Shown here: positions 37,111-45,309 of the stretch, one piece after another
Layout of the letters: every line of letters begins with the position of its first letter
Numbering within the stretch: the stretch's first letter is position 1
Source: Clostridium sp. E02
Lineage (GTDB): Bacteria > Bacillota > Clostridia > Lachnospirales > Lachnospiraceae
Length of the DNA stretch: 64,000 nucleotides
Direction: 5' to 3'
Assembly (NCBI RefSeq): GCF_003833015.1
Contig: NZ_RJLQ01000011.1
Span: 62,001-126,000, forward strand
Notes under the pieces: generated by a model
Databases searched by the model: none
What the model saw: only the letters and a program-made list of their open reading frames with translations
What the model was told of the DNA's origin: nothing
Position numbers and translations under genes: made by a program

Positions 37111-37248
37111 CACAATCCCTCACAATCTTACCTAAAGTTAACAATTGAGTTATATAAATAACATTATACAATATAAAAAGAAATTTGGAAAGCCATTAAA
37201 ATAAATAATTTGTATGTTGTTTAACTTTTATACGAAGAACCAATGTTA

Positions 37249-37569
37249 TCAGGAACAAGTAAACATATCAATCTGATTTAATGATATTCCTGTATAAGTC
37301 CAGCCAAATCTTCGGTCCCATCGAAAGCCGGCTACGCTGTCACGCCATATTTGTATTGGGAAAAACCAGAATTCCTGACCATTACGCATCCAGATGTAAG
37401 TGAATCGTCCCATGCAGTTGCGAATAGAATTTGGATTGACGGACCTTGTACCTGCACGAGCCTGGGATGGCTTTTGAGGCGTTGTGAGGGGAGGAGCGGT
37501 GGTAGGCATAGAATTAGTTTGGGCTCCAGACCTTTGTGGTGGTGGATTATTTGGTATAAATGGGGGCAT
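37249..37569 (-). CDS. Hypothetical small protein, Pro-rich head and aromatic tail
   Basis: 106 residues. The first 40 are rich in Pro, Thr and Ala (MPPFIPNNPPPQRSG...). The remaining 60 are rich in Trp, Phe, Arg and Ile (FTYIWMRNGQEFWFFPIQ, GFRWDRRFGWTYTGI) and end MFTCS. There is no signal peptide or membrane helix. AAAGGAA lies 8 bases before the ATG, which supports real expression. The C-terminal block looks like a folded domain, but I do not recognise the family. Confidence 0.6.
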   Translation of the reverse strand: MPPFIPNNPPPQRSGAQTNSMPTTAPPLTTPQKPSQARAGTRSVNPNSIRNCMGRFTYIWMRNGQEFWFFPIQIWRDSVAGFRWDRRFGWTYTGISLNQIDMFTCS

Positions 37570-37707
37570 AGGTTTATTTCCTTTCCTAGTAAGTTACTAC
37601 CAGTATATGATGTTTTTTTTGAGCAGTTAATGGAAAAGAGATAGAAATCACAACTTGCTATTTTGTCCCATATAATACTATATAATTAAATAGAAGGGGT
37701 GTTAGAT

Positions 37708-37893
37708 ATGTGTTGTTTTTGGGGAACATGTAATAATAGCTGTGGCAATGGATACGACCATTGCGAAGAAGAGAGACGCAGAGCTTACTGGGAAGGATAT
37801 CGTGATGGGTATAATTCGTGCAGATGGTATGGTTATAATGACAACGAGGTATGTGATGATTACTACAATAATGATGACTGTGGCTGCCGCTAA
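37708..37893 (+). CDS. Small Cys/Tyr/Asp-rich hypothetical protein
   Basis: 61 residues from the ATG at 37708, with AAGGGGTG upstream. It has 9 Cys (opening CCFWGTCNNSC), 8 Tyr and many Asp/Asn, and a repeated YWEGYRDGYNSC-type segment. The composition suggests a metal-binding or disulfide-linked structural peptide, and a spore-coat-type role is possible in a spore former. No family is recognised. It lies divergent from the Pro-rich gene. Confidence 0.55.
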   Translation: MCCFWGTCNNSCGNGYDHCEEERRRAYWEGYRDGYNSCRWYGYNDNEVCDDYYNNDDCGCR

Positions 37894-37901
37894 AGAAAGT
37901 G

Positions 37902-37936
37902 GAGTGGAAGCCTACAGGAGATTGAGGCTTCCACTC
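37902..37936 (+). terminator. Hairpin after the Cys-rich small gene
   Basis: A perfect 12 bp stem, GAGTGGAAGCCT with AGGCTTCCACTC, 8 bases after the stop. The tail TAATTATT is only moderately T-rich. Confidence 0.65.
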
Positions 37937-38031
37937 TAATTATTCTGGTGCATTGGCACCTCTGTACCACCCTGACAGGTATGTACATTTCATATTATGT
38001 ATGTATCCAGAAAATTATGCTTAAAATAGAA

Positions 38032-38074
38032 AAACAGATGTGTTCTTCTTACTCATGGGAGAACACATCTGTTT
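38032..38074 (-). terminator. Terminator of the minus-strand tRNA genes
   Basis: A perfect 15 bp stem (AAACAGATGTGTTCT with AGAACACATCTGTTT). On the minus strand it is followed by TTTTTC, 58 bases after tRNA-Asn. Confidence 0.85.
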
Positions 38075-38131
38075 CATGTGTGGATTGAATATCCACAAAA
38101 AAAGCACACGCTCTATGTGCTTATACGAAAA

Positions 38132-38204
38132 CTCCCCGAGTAGGACTCGAACCTACGACCCAACGGTTAACAGCCGTTTGCTCTACCAACTGAGCTATCA
38201 AGGA
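38132..38204 (-). tRNA. tRNA-Asn (GTT)
   Basis: 73 nt with a 7 bp acceptor stem (TCCTTGA/TCGGGGA, two G-T pairs), D-arm AGCTCAGTTGGTAGAGC, anticodon loop CTGTTAA with anticodon GTT at 38171-38169, and T-arm GGTTCGAGTCC. CCA is not encoded. It is probably cotranscribed with the tRNA-Leu(AAG) upstream. Confidence 0.96.
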
Positions 38205-38264
38205 ATATAAAATCTATTATACTCATAAATAAAGATATGTCAATAGGAAAAAGATAGAAATAAA

Positions 38265-38348
38265 TGCGGGAGATGGGACTTGAACCCACACGAGCATACA
38301 CTCACAAGATCCTTAGTCTTGCCTGTCTGCCAATTCCAGCACTCCCGC
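38265..38348 (-). tRNA. tRNA-Leu (AAG), first copy
   Basis: 84 nt class II tRNA with acceptor GCGGGAG/CTCCCGC. The anticodon stem CAAGA/TCTTG encloses the loop CTAAGGA, so the anticodon is AAG and it reads CUU, and CUC if A34 becomes inosine. The variable arm is GAGT...GCTC. A second copy lies inverted at 38638. Confidence 0.94.
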
Positions 38349-38506
38349 ACAACGACGTTTATCTTACCATTTTTAATAATAATTGTCAATGTTTTTTGAA
38401 AAGTATACACAAAAAAACTTTTTCCATTTTATCGTAAATTTTTATTGACATATATGTGCTTGTATACTATAATAGCTATTGTTGTCGCGAAAGAAGATGA
38501 CGAATT

Positions 38507-38590
38507 GCAGAAGTGGCGGAATTGGCAGACGCGCACGGTTCAGGTCCGTGTGGTAGCAATACCTTGAGGGTTCAAGTCCCTTCTTCTGCA
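38507..38590 (+). tRNA. tRNA-Leu (CAG)
   Basis: 84 nt, acceptor GCAGAAG/CTTCTGC, anticodon stem CACGG/CCGTG with loop TTCAGGT and anticodon CAG. T-arm GGGTTCAAGTCCC. Forty-seven bases before the second tRNA-Leu(AAG). Confidence 0.96.
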
Positions 38591-38637
38591 CGTAACCTTA
38601 CATATTTATATTTGTATAGGTTTCCTATTTAGCGAAT

Positions 38638-38721
38638 GCGGGAGTGCTGGAATTGGCAGACAGGCAAGACTAAGGATCTTGTGGTTGTATGATCGTGTGG
38701 GTTCAAGTCCCATCTCCCGCA
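38638..38721 (+). tRNA. tRNA-Leu (AAG), second copy
   Basis: 84 nt, almost the same as the minus-strand copy at 38265. The differences fall in the variable arm and keep pairing: GGTT...GATC in place of GAGT...GCTC. Anticodon loop CTAAGGA, anticodon AAG. Confidence 0.94.
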
Positions 38722-38728
38722 TTATTGG

Positions 38729-38772
38729 AAAACAAGGTTTTCACAGTTGTATGATTGTGAAAACCTTGTTTT
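38729..38772. terminator. Bidirectional terminator between tRNA-Leu and the GGDEF gene
   Basis: A long stem (AAAACAAGGTTTTCACA with TGTGAAAACCTTGTTTT, about 17 bp) with T-rich tails on both strands. It closes the plus-strand tRNA pair and overlaps the end of the minus-strand cyclase gene. Confidence 0.85.
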
Positions 38773-40432
38773 ATTTAGAAAAATCTTTTTCGCTCTTTGC
38801 CATACTCATGCCGGACTCATAAACGACATATTGGTTACGTCCGTGTTTCTTTGCATGATATAGTGCAATATCTGCCTTTTCATAAAGTTCTTCAAATGTC
38901 TTTCCGTCTTCCGGGTAAACAGCCGTTCCAAGACTTCCTGAAATATGGGCTTCCGGTTCTAAGGCGCTTCCAATTAAACTACATAAATTTTCCAAACGGG
39001 CATACAGATCCATGCTATAAGAGACATCTTTTAGTAAAATTATAAATTCATCCCCTCCGAGACGTCCAAAGATATCCTCTCTTCTTAGAGCAGATTTTAG
39101 TCTTGATGCTGCACAGTGAAGTGCTTTGTCACCAAATTGGTGCCCGTAGTTATCGTTTAGTTGTTTGAAACGATCAATATCCAACATAATAAGAATGTGA
39201 TGCCCATTGCTTTCATGGAAAGCGTGACGAATGGTACGGATAGCAGCGGCCCGGTTCAGCAGTCCAGTTAAAGAATCCTGTTCCGAAAGTTCCCGTAAAG
39301 TAAGTGCCTCCCGTTTTGATGCATCAATATCTTTAATCAGTATAAAGGCCTTGATGGCATCCGTGTATGGATCACAGACGATTTGAACCATACTCTGAAC
39401 CCAATAAATGCTTCCATCTTTTTTTAAACGACGGTGTTCCAATTTAAGAGATCGGTCGCCCCTGTAATAATGATAAAGCATCTGATTTTTATGGAAAAAT
39501 TTAAGAAATCGTTCCCGGTCTTCTTCATAGATCTCTTTCTTAGCAATGTAAGCCATAATGTCAGAAAAAGAACGGACAGCATAGTCAGGTATTTCCTGCT
39601 TTAACTCGCCAATGATTTCTTCAAAAAGGTCAAACTTTAGATTGTATTCATAATAGCCGATACAATTTTTTTTCTGTTCCCGCATGTATTCCATCCATCT
39701 CTGGTAAGCAAGTTCTTTCTCATACTGATCTGTAATATCCTGATAAGAAATAATGCTCCGTAAGGGCTTTTGATCTTCCCTACATAAGAGAGTGTAATGC
39801 TTTGAAAACCAATGATAATTTCCTGACCCCGTTTTCAATCTTACAATGCATTCGCCTTCTGGAATTCCCTGCTCCATGTTCTGATAAAAATCTAAAAAGT
39901 CAACAATACTCTCTTTATGTACAATATCATGTTCAATTAGAAATTCAGGTGAAATGGGGAGCGTATACGAGGAAGGGAAAATCCGGGTGAATTCTGGTGA
40001 AGAAGATATAGTTCTTGATGAAATGTCATAGATGCTGATAAGACATCCGGAATGCTGGCTTGCCAAGCGGTATTGTTCCTCACGGACTCTTAATTCCTGC
40101 TGGTATTTCTTATAAGAAGTAACATCTGTCATGGAACAGTACAGAATTCCCTCTTCTGGTGCATAGTTTATTTCCATGGAGATAAACATGGGATTTTCAG
40201 CGTTTGTTGTTTTGAATCCCAATTGAAAGGGGGATTCAAAGGTTGTAAGTTGTTGGCGCAATTCATCTCGAAACGAGGGATAATCCTCCTCGTAGACCAG
40301 ATCCGACATGGAAAACGGCGACTGAAACCATGTTTCCACCATTTGGTTGAAAGTTAAAATGGTAAAAGCTTCATCGTCCTTGATCTTTAATATGCCGCAT
40401 GGAATGCGATCTAAAAAATATTCTCCGTTCAT
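38771..40432 (-). CDS. PAS-domain diguanylate cyclase
   Basis: Makes cyclic di-GMP. 553 residues without membrane helices, so cytoplasmic. At least two, probably three, PAS-type sensor regions occupy about residues 1-380 (recognisable ends DVTSYKKYQQEL, DITDQYEKEL and DIDASKREAL). The GGDEF domain carries an intact active site RLGGDEF near residue 459 and an I-site RRED five residues before it, so product inhibition is likely. The ligands sensed are unknown. It stands alone as a transcription unit. Confidence 0.93.
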   Translation of the reverse strand: MNGEYFLDRIPCGILKIKDDEAFTILTFNQMVETWFQSPFSMSDLVYEEDYPSFRDELRQQLTTFESPFQLGFKTTNAENPMFISMEINYAPEEGILYCSMTDVTSYKKYQQELRVREEQYRLASQHSGCLISIYDISSRTISSSPEFTRIFPSSYTLPISPEFLIEHDIVHKESIVDFLDFYQNMEQGIPEGECIVRLKTGSGNYHWFSKHYTLLCREDQKPLRSIISYQDITDQYEKELAYQRWMEYMREQKKNCIGYYEYNLKFDLFEEIIGELKQEIPDYAVRSFSDIMAYIAKKEIYEEDRERFLKFFHKNQMLYHYYRGDRSLKLEHRRLKKDGSIYWVQSMVQIVCDPYTDAIKAFILIKDIDASKREALTLRELSEQDSLTGLLNRAAAIRTIRHAFHESNGHHILIMLDIDRFKQLNDNYGHQFGDKALHCAASRLKSALRREDIFGRLGGDEFIILLKDVSYSMDLYARLENLCSLIGSALEPEAHISGSLGTAVYPEDGKTFEELYEKADIALYHAKKHGRNQYVVYESGMSMAKSEKDFSK

Positions 40433-40540
40433 TGTTATTTTCTCCCATAAGTGCTTTCGAAAAAATAGACTCTAATTAGATTATATGAAATGGGAGTCGA
40501 AAGTATGACTATAATTACCTCCTGTGAGATATAGGAAAAA

Positions 40541-40590
40541 AAAAGTCTTACTTCCAATCACGAGACCGTGAATGGAAGTAAGAACTTTTT
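40541..40590 (-). terminator. Terminator of the phosphofructokinase gene
   Basis: TCTTACTTCCA pairs with TGGAAGTAAGA. On the minus strand a run of ten T follows, 15 bases after the stop. Confidence 0.92.
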
Positions 40591-40604
40591 GGGGTTTTGA
40601 GAGA

Positions 40605-41828
40605 TTAAAACCTGTCCCGATAGAGATAGACGGGTCTTCCCTTATCCATCTTGCGTTCCAATTCTCCCTGAATGAGGGGCAGTGCATAGGTTTCGAATTC
40701 TAAAGTAACATCAGTACCGTGCTTGCTGATCCACTCAGAAGGAAATAGTTTCTCTTGATTACAGACTTGATTGACATCCACACAGATACATTCCATTTGA
40801 TAAGGGGAATTGCAGATGCGCTTAAAAGCGATCATCATACCTGTTATTCCGTTCAAAGCAGCTTTTATACCTTCTTTACCAGCCTCTATGGATTCGGTAA
40901 TATCAGTGGCAGAAGTCATCATACCACTGCAACGCTGATTCACATTCAGTTCAATGGAACGAGCCTTGACACCGAAATGATTTCGCACAAAGTTTTCCAG
41001 GATTTTACCGCTTCCTGTCAGCATCTTGTGCCCAAAAGTATCCAACTGGGCTTCATCTGCATACTCGCAGATAAATTTACCACGTGCGTCAGAAAGTCCT
41101 TCTGATATACAGATAATGACAGAATTTGTTTTTGAGAGAGCAGTTTCCACATCGGAGGTAAACTGTTCAAAATCAAAGCTTGTCTCTGGTAAGTAAATAA
41201 GTAGGGGATTGTCCCCTTCATATTTTCGGGCAAGGGAGCTAGAAGCAGTTAACCAACCGGCATGACGTCCCATCAATTCGACTATAGTAACTGATTTTTG
41301 CTGATAGACAGAAGAATCTAAAACGATTTCACGAACTGTATTGGCAACGTATTTTGCAGCACTGCCAAATCCAGGGGTGTGATCGGTAAGTACTAAGTCG
41401 TTATCAATGGTTTTTGGAATTCCGATAAAGCGGATGTCCGAACCATTACTAGCGGCATAACGGGACAACTTGCTCACTGTATCCATAGAATCATTTCCAC
41501 CAATATAGAAAAAATATCCAATGTTACTTTCTCTGAATTTCTCAAAAAGTGCCGAATAAAAAGGTGATGTTAAATCATCGGGAAGTTTATATCGGCATGA
41601 ACCAAGATAGGCAGAAGGCGTTAATTTTAGAATTTCAAGTTCTTCTAATGTTAATTCTTTGGTTAAATTAATATAATGACCAGACATGAAGCCTTCGATG
41701 CCGTTGATCATACCATAAACCTGGTCGATCTCTTCGTGAGCCATTCCTTCTTTTATAATGCCGTAAAGGCTTGCATTGATTACTGCAGTAGGACCACCTG
41801 ACTGCCCTACGATTGCATTTTTCTTCAT
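40605..41828 (-). CDS. pfp: 6-phosphofructokinase, PPi-dependent type
   Basis: Phosphorylates fructose 6-phosphate in glycolysis. 407 residues, longer than the 320-residue ATP enzyme. Two residues that set phosphoryl-donor choice favour pyrophosphate: Asp in GGNDS (110-114), where ATP enzymes have GGDGS, and Lys in PKTIDND (138-144), where ATP enzymes have GTIDND. The catalytic segment MGRHAGWLTA is present. A PPi enzyme can run reversibly and saves ATP. Donor choice is inferred from these residues. Confidence 0.9.
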   Translation of the reverse strand: MKKNAIVGQSGGPTAVINASLYGIIKEGMAHEEIDQVYGMINGIEGFMSGHYINLTKELTLEELEILKLTPSAYLGSCRYKLPDDLTSPFYSALFEKFRESNIGYFFYIGGNDSMDTVSKLSRYAASNGSDIRFIGIPKTIDNDLVLTDHTPGFGSAAKYVANTVREIVLDSSVYQQKSVTIVELMGRHAGWLTASSSLARKYEGDNPLLIYLPETSFDFEQFTSDVETALSKTNSVIICISEGLSDARGKFICEYADEAQLDTFGHKMLTGSGKILENFVRNHFGVKARSIELNVNQRCSGMMTSATDITESIEAGKEGIKAALNGITGMMIAFKRICNSPYQMECICVDVNQVCNQEKLFPSEWISKHGTDVTLEFETYALPLIQGELERKMDKGRPVYLYRDRF

Positions 41829-42280
41829 GTATCGTTTCCTCCAAATTTACATGTGCCAGAAGCACTTTCCCTATTCTATAATAGAACGATCATCTTTGCA
41901 ATGGAAAAGGGCACAAAAACGACAAAAAACGACATACAAATCAAAAAACATCAGGAAAATAGGTGAGAAGATAGGCATGGTAATATAAGGAAAAAAGGGC
42001 CAGAAAAGGGAGGAGCCGGTGAAATGTGGGTTTCACCGGCAAGTTATGAAAAAAAGTTTTACTAAACAAGTTTGGAGTTGTTCTTGCTTATAATTTAAGT
42101 ATAGTAATAAGATGTGAAAAAACTTTGGAGAGGATGTAAACTTTTTTTGTACGGCTTGTGAAAACTTTGTGAATTTACCGATTCATTATTTTATGTGAGA
42201 TATAGAAAAGTGTTGGTTTTTATAGTATAGTAGAGGAGTTTAATCTTTGAAATAAATAGGGAAGAAAAAAGGAGGAAAAT
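41829..42280 (+). other. 452-base gap before tdk with repeats and a hairpin
   Basis: No supported gene. It holds a 10 bp hairpin GCCGGTGAAA/TTTCACCGGC (42015-42040), a doubtful 13-codon ORF with GGGAGG upstream (42024-42065), a -10-like TATAAT at 42089-42094, and three GTAAACTTTG-like repeats starting at 42114, 42136 and 42158, 22 bases apart. Confidence 0.6.
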
Positions 42281-42862
42281 ATGGCTAAGTTATATTTTAG
42301 ATTCGGAGCCATGGGAAGTTCTAAAACAGCAAATGCGCTTATGACGAGATACAACTTTTTAGAGAAGGGAAAACGTGTATTACTTGTAAAACCTGATATA
42401 GAAACCAGAGATGGTCAAAATATGGTCAAATCCAGATTGGGAATTCAAGCCGAGTGTATTTTGTGGTCGGAATTACAAAATTACGATGAGAGAACGGTAA
42501 GAGGGTACGATGCTATTATTGTAGATGAGGTTCAATTTCTACAAGAATCAGATATTGATCTGTTGGCATCTATTGTTGATGATTATAAAATCCCGGTTTT
42601 GTGTTATGGACTTCGTACCGATTTTGCTTCTCATCTATTCCCTGGATCCAGACGATTGATGGAGCTGGCAGATGATATTACAGAGTTAAAAACTGTATGC
42701 TGGTGTGGAAAAAAGGCAAACATGAATGCACGAATCGATGAAAAAGGACAAATTTTGAGGGATGGGGAACAGATTTTTTTAGGAGCCAATGATAATTATG
42801 TGTCTCTGTGCAGGAAACACTATAAAGAAGGAAAAGTAAAACCAGATGAAACAGTGGATTGA
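42281..42862 (+). CDS. tdk: Thymidine kinase
   Basis: Type II thymidine kinase for nucleoside salvage, 193 residues. P-loop FGAMGSSKTANAL, Walker B-like DAIIVDEVQFL, the lasso region LCYGLRTDF and a zinc site (CWCGKK plus a later Cys near SLCRKHY) are visible. AGGAGG precedes the ATG. Confidence 0.96.
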   Translation: MAKLYFRFGAMGSSKTANALMTRYNFLEKGKRVLLVKPDIETRDGQNMVKSRLGIQAECILWSELQNYDERTVRGYDAIIVDEVQFLQESDIDLLASIVDDYKIPVLCYGLRTDFASHLFPGSRRLMELADDITELKTVCWCGKKANMNARIDEKGQILRDGEQIFLGANDNYVSLCRKHYKEGKVKPDETVD

Positions 42863-42947
42863 TCAGGAGTAGCTGGTATAATTTAACGGAGAATGACTCA
42901 TCTTAATGAAAACAGGATTTAAAAGAAACACAAAGAGAGGAATTCGT

Positions 42948-43439
42948 ATGGGGAAAAGAAAAAAGAAGGGAATATTGAAAGAATTTAAAGAGTTTGTACT
43001 TCGTGGAAATGTAGTTGACTTGGCAGTTGGTGTAATTATTGGTTCTGCATTTCAAACCATTATAAAATCATTGGTACAGGATGTGATAGCTCCATTGCTA
43101 GGCGTTTTCACTGGAGGAGTTGATTTTACAAATCACTTTATTCTTCTTTATCATCCGCAGGAAGGAGAGTCGGTTCGTTCTTTGGCAGAAGCACAAGCAT
43201 TTGGACCGGTATTTGCTTATGGCTTGTTTCTTACGTCTGTGATTAATTTTTTAATTATGGCGATTGTAATATTTTTCATGATCAAAGCGATTAACGTACT
43301 AAATGGGACGAAAACGGGACAATTAACTGTCCCCTCAGAAAAAAGTTGTCCCTACTGCTATAAAAAGATCAGCACCAATGCAAAACGCTGTCCCTATTGC
43401 ACAAGCCAGTTAGATTCTAACAATCAGACATCCGGATAA
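42948..43439 (+). CDS. mscL: Large-conductance mechanosensitive channel with zinc ribbon
   Basis: Emergency osmotic release channel, 163 residues. TM1 reads [19 protein letters not shown], and TM2 lies near residues 90-115. Instead of the usual short helical bundle, the tail carries a zinc-ribbon-like CPYC-(12)-CPYC motif (about residues 132-150). The start at 42948 has AGAGAGG seven bases upstream; the ATG at 42906 would add 14 basic residues. Confidence 0.93.
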   Translation: MGKRKKKGILKEFKEFVLRGNVVDLAVGVIIGSAFQTIIKSLVQDVIAPLLGVFTGGVDFTNHFILLYHPQEGESVRSLAEAQAFGPVFAYGLFLTSVINFLIMAIVIFFMIKAINVLNGTKTGQLTVPSEKSCPYCYKKISTNAKRCPYCTSQLDSNNQTSG

Positions 43440-43449
43440 AGGTTATAAA

Positions 43450-45144
43450 CTACAATAATTCAGATAGGCGTCTAAGTAGAAAATGGTAGTTGATAATGCC
43501 GTATCCCCATATGTTATTGGGATAACGGTATTCAACACTGCGCATGGCGGTTCTAACTAGCATTTGATTGATTTGTTCTCCTGTGATGTAAGTGAAATTT
43601 CCTTTCCCCTGAGTCCATTCAAAAACAATGGCAATGACACCAGCTGCATAAGCAGCTGCAGCTCCGGTTCCGGTCAATGTACCATATTTGTTATCAGGAA
43701 TTGCACATGGGATGAGGTAGCCAGGAGCGGCAAGATCTGGCTTAACCAGATCGGTTCTTGTATAACCGCGGCTGGATTCAAGTACAATCTGTTCCGTTTG
43801 TTCCTTGTAGGCGGATACAGTCAGAATGCGTCTGGTATTGCCAGGAGCGGTAATGGTTGTATTTGGATCAGGGCGTAAAAAGTAAGTACCATCCGTTATT
43901 AAATTCTGGGAAGGCAACCATGCATTAAAGGAGAAAAAGGAATTATCTGAGCTTATTAACCGAAATTGCCAGATGCCTGGAGTGGGAGATACAAACCGTA
44001 GTAGGATTAACTGATTCCCACTTCCTCGTTCAAATGCCATGTTATTAATCCATACAATCCCTTCGCTTAATTGAAATTGTTTTTTTATGCAATCATCAAA
44101 CGATGGTTCGATTCGGGAAATGATTTCTTGATTGGGATTAATGATTTGGATGGAGAGTCTGCTTGGTATATTGGGCCAGATCTCCATGGAAAACATGGTC
44201 TCCTCCAATCCTACCCTTAGTTGAAACTCATGGATGAATGGAGGATATAGGGTTTGATTGTAATAATGTCTGTTATTGTTGCCTTCATTTCCAGCAGAGA
44301 CAGAAATACCGATATCTGGCAACTGTACCAACTCATTTAAGTAATTACTTAAAATGCCTCTGCCATCATGATCTCCCTGGCTGCTTCCTAAGGCGATACA
44401 TAATACAATCGGGCGCTTTAGTTTTTTTGCTAATTGGGTTAAATAACGGACCCCAAGGATGATATCGCTTTCCTGAAAACATAATTTATCTTCTGGAATG
44501 CAAAACACATCTTTGAGATTCTGCTTGGCCTCTTTTAATTTAACAACTGCAATATTTGCATTGGGAACAACACCACGAAAAACGGGTGTCGTTTGTTGGC
44601 TTCCCGCAATAATACTTGCAATCGCTGTTCCATGTCCATTTGTGTCAGTGACCGGTACCATGGATAGAGGGTCATGAAATACAAGAGATTGATTGATCGC
44701 AGCCTTTGTGTATTCACTGCCAAAAGTAAATCCTTTGGGAGGAGTTCCTTCCTGATTGGTTTGGTCCCAAATGGAAAGAATTCTAGTGGTCTTATCATTG
44801 TTTAGAAAAACTGGATGCCGATAGTCGATCCCCGTATCAACAATACCGATGATCACGCCCTGTCCATATAAGTTTAATGTCTGGTTATCATCAGTTTGTG
44901 CATATTTCATTGGTTGTGGTTTGGAATCGATTTCATAGCCTAGCTCAGAATTTAATGTATACAAAGTCGGAAATAGATGGTATTGATTGAATCCAAGATC
45001 GCAGCGATCCATATTTTTTTTTGATACGTGAAGTAAGGACTGGTGGTCGGTTAGCGGAGTGATATCATCACCAGCATGATTGGTTGGAATTAACAGATTC
45101 TGAATGAAGAGATCATAATAATCATTGTTTAGTATTTTCATCAT
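43450..45144 (-). CDS. Csp-like S8 subtilase lacking the catalytic serine
   Basis: 564 residues, no signal peptide. The subtilase fold is clear: Asp103 in IVDTGIDYRHP, His171 in TNGHGTAIAS, and the oxyanion Asn in SAGNEGNN. The serine segment reads GTGAAAAYAAG where active enzymes have GTSMAA/S, so residue 494 is Gly and the enzyme should not act as a serine protease. A beta-rich insert between the oxyanion site and the Ser position matches the jelly-roll of Csp germination proteases. Cytoplasmic or spore location is inferred. The ATG at 45144 has GAGGGG 8 bases upstream and lines up with the paralogue. Confidence 0.85.
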   Translation of the reverse strand: MMKILNNDYYDLFIQNLLIPTNHAGDDITPLTDHQSLLHVSKKNMDRCDLGFNQYHLFPTLYTLNSELGYEIDSKPQPMKYAQTDDNQTLNLYGQGVIIGIVDTGIDYRHPVFLNNDKTTRILSIWDQTNQEGTPPKGFTFGSEYTKAAINQSLVFHDPLSMVPVTDTNGHGTAIASIIAGSQQTTPVFRGVVPNANIAVVKLKEAKQNLKDVFCIPEDKLCFQESDIILGVRYLTQLAKKLKRPIVLCIALGSSQGDHDGRGILSNYLNELVQLPDIGISVSAGNEGNNNRHYYNQTLYPPFIHEFQLRVGLEETMFSMEIWPNIPSRLSIQIINPNQEIISRIEPSFDDCIKKQFQLSEGIVWINNMAFERGSGNQLILLRFVSPTPGIWQFRLISSDNSFFSFNAWLPSQNLITDGTYFLRPDPNTTITAPGNTRRILTVSAYKEQTEQIVLESSRGYTRTDLVKPDLAAPGYLIPCAIPDNKYGTLTGTGAAAAYAAGVIAIVFEWTQGKGNFTYITGEQINQMLVRTAMRSVEYRYPNNIWGYGIINYHFLLRRLSELL

Positions 45145-45309
45145 AATAGATTCCCCTCTTGGTACTCCGACAGTTCTATGATACATAGTATTCTTGTAAA
45201 CAATTTATATGAGTACTCCTTTGGAATGTATAATTTTATGATTCATAATGAAAAGTTTTTGCATACTATATATCATATGTGTAATCTGTTATAATTAGGG
45301 AGGCCGATC

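Noticed and set aside
38032-38772. CRISPR-like repeats around the tRNA cluster
   Set aside because: The repeats are tRNA genes and terminator hairpins; no regularly spaced direct repeat with unique spacers was seen here or elsewhere.
42024-42065. 13-codon ORF as a leader peptide of tdk
   Set aside because: It lies 216 bases before tdk, inside a hairpin, with no following terminator or biased codons.
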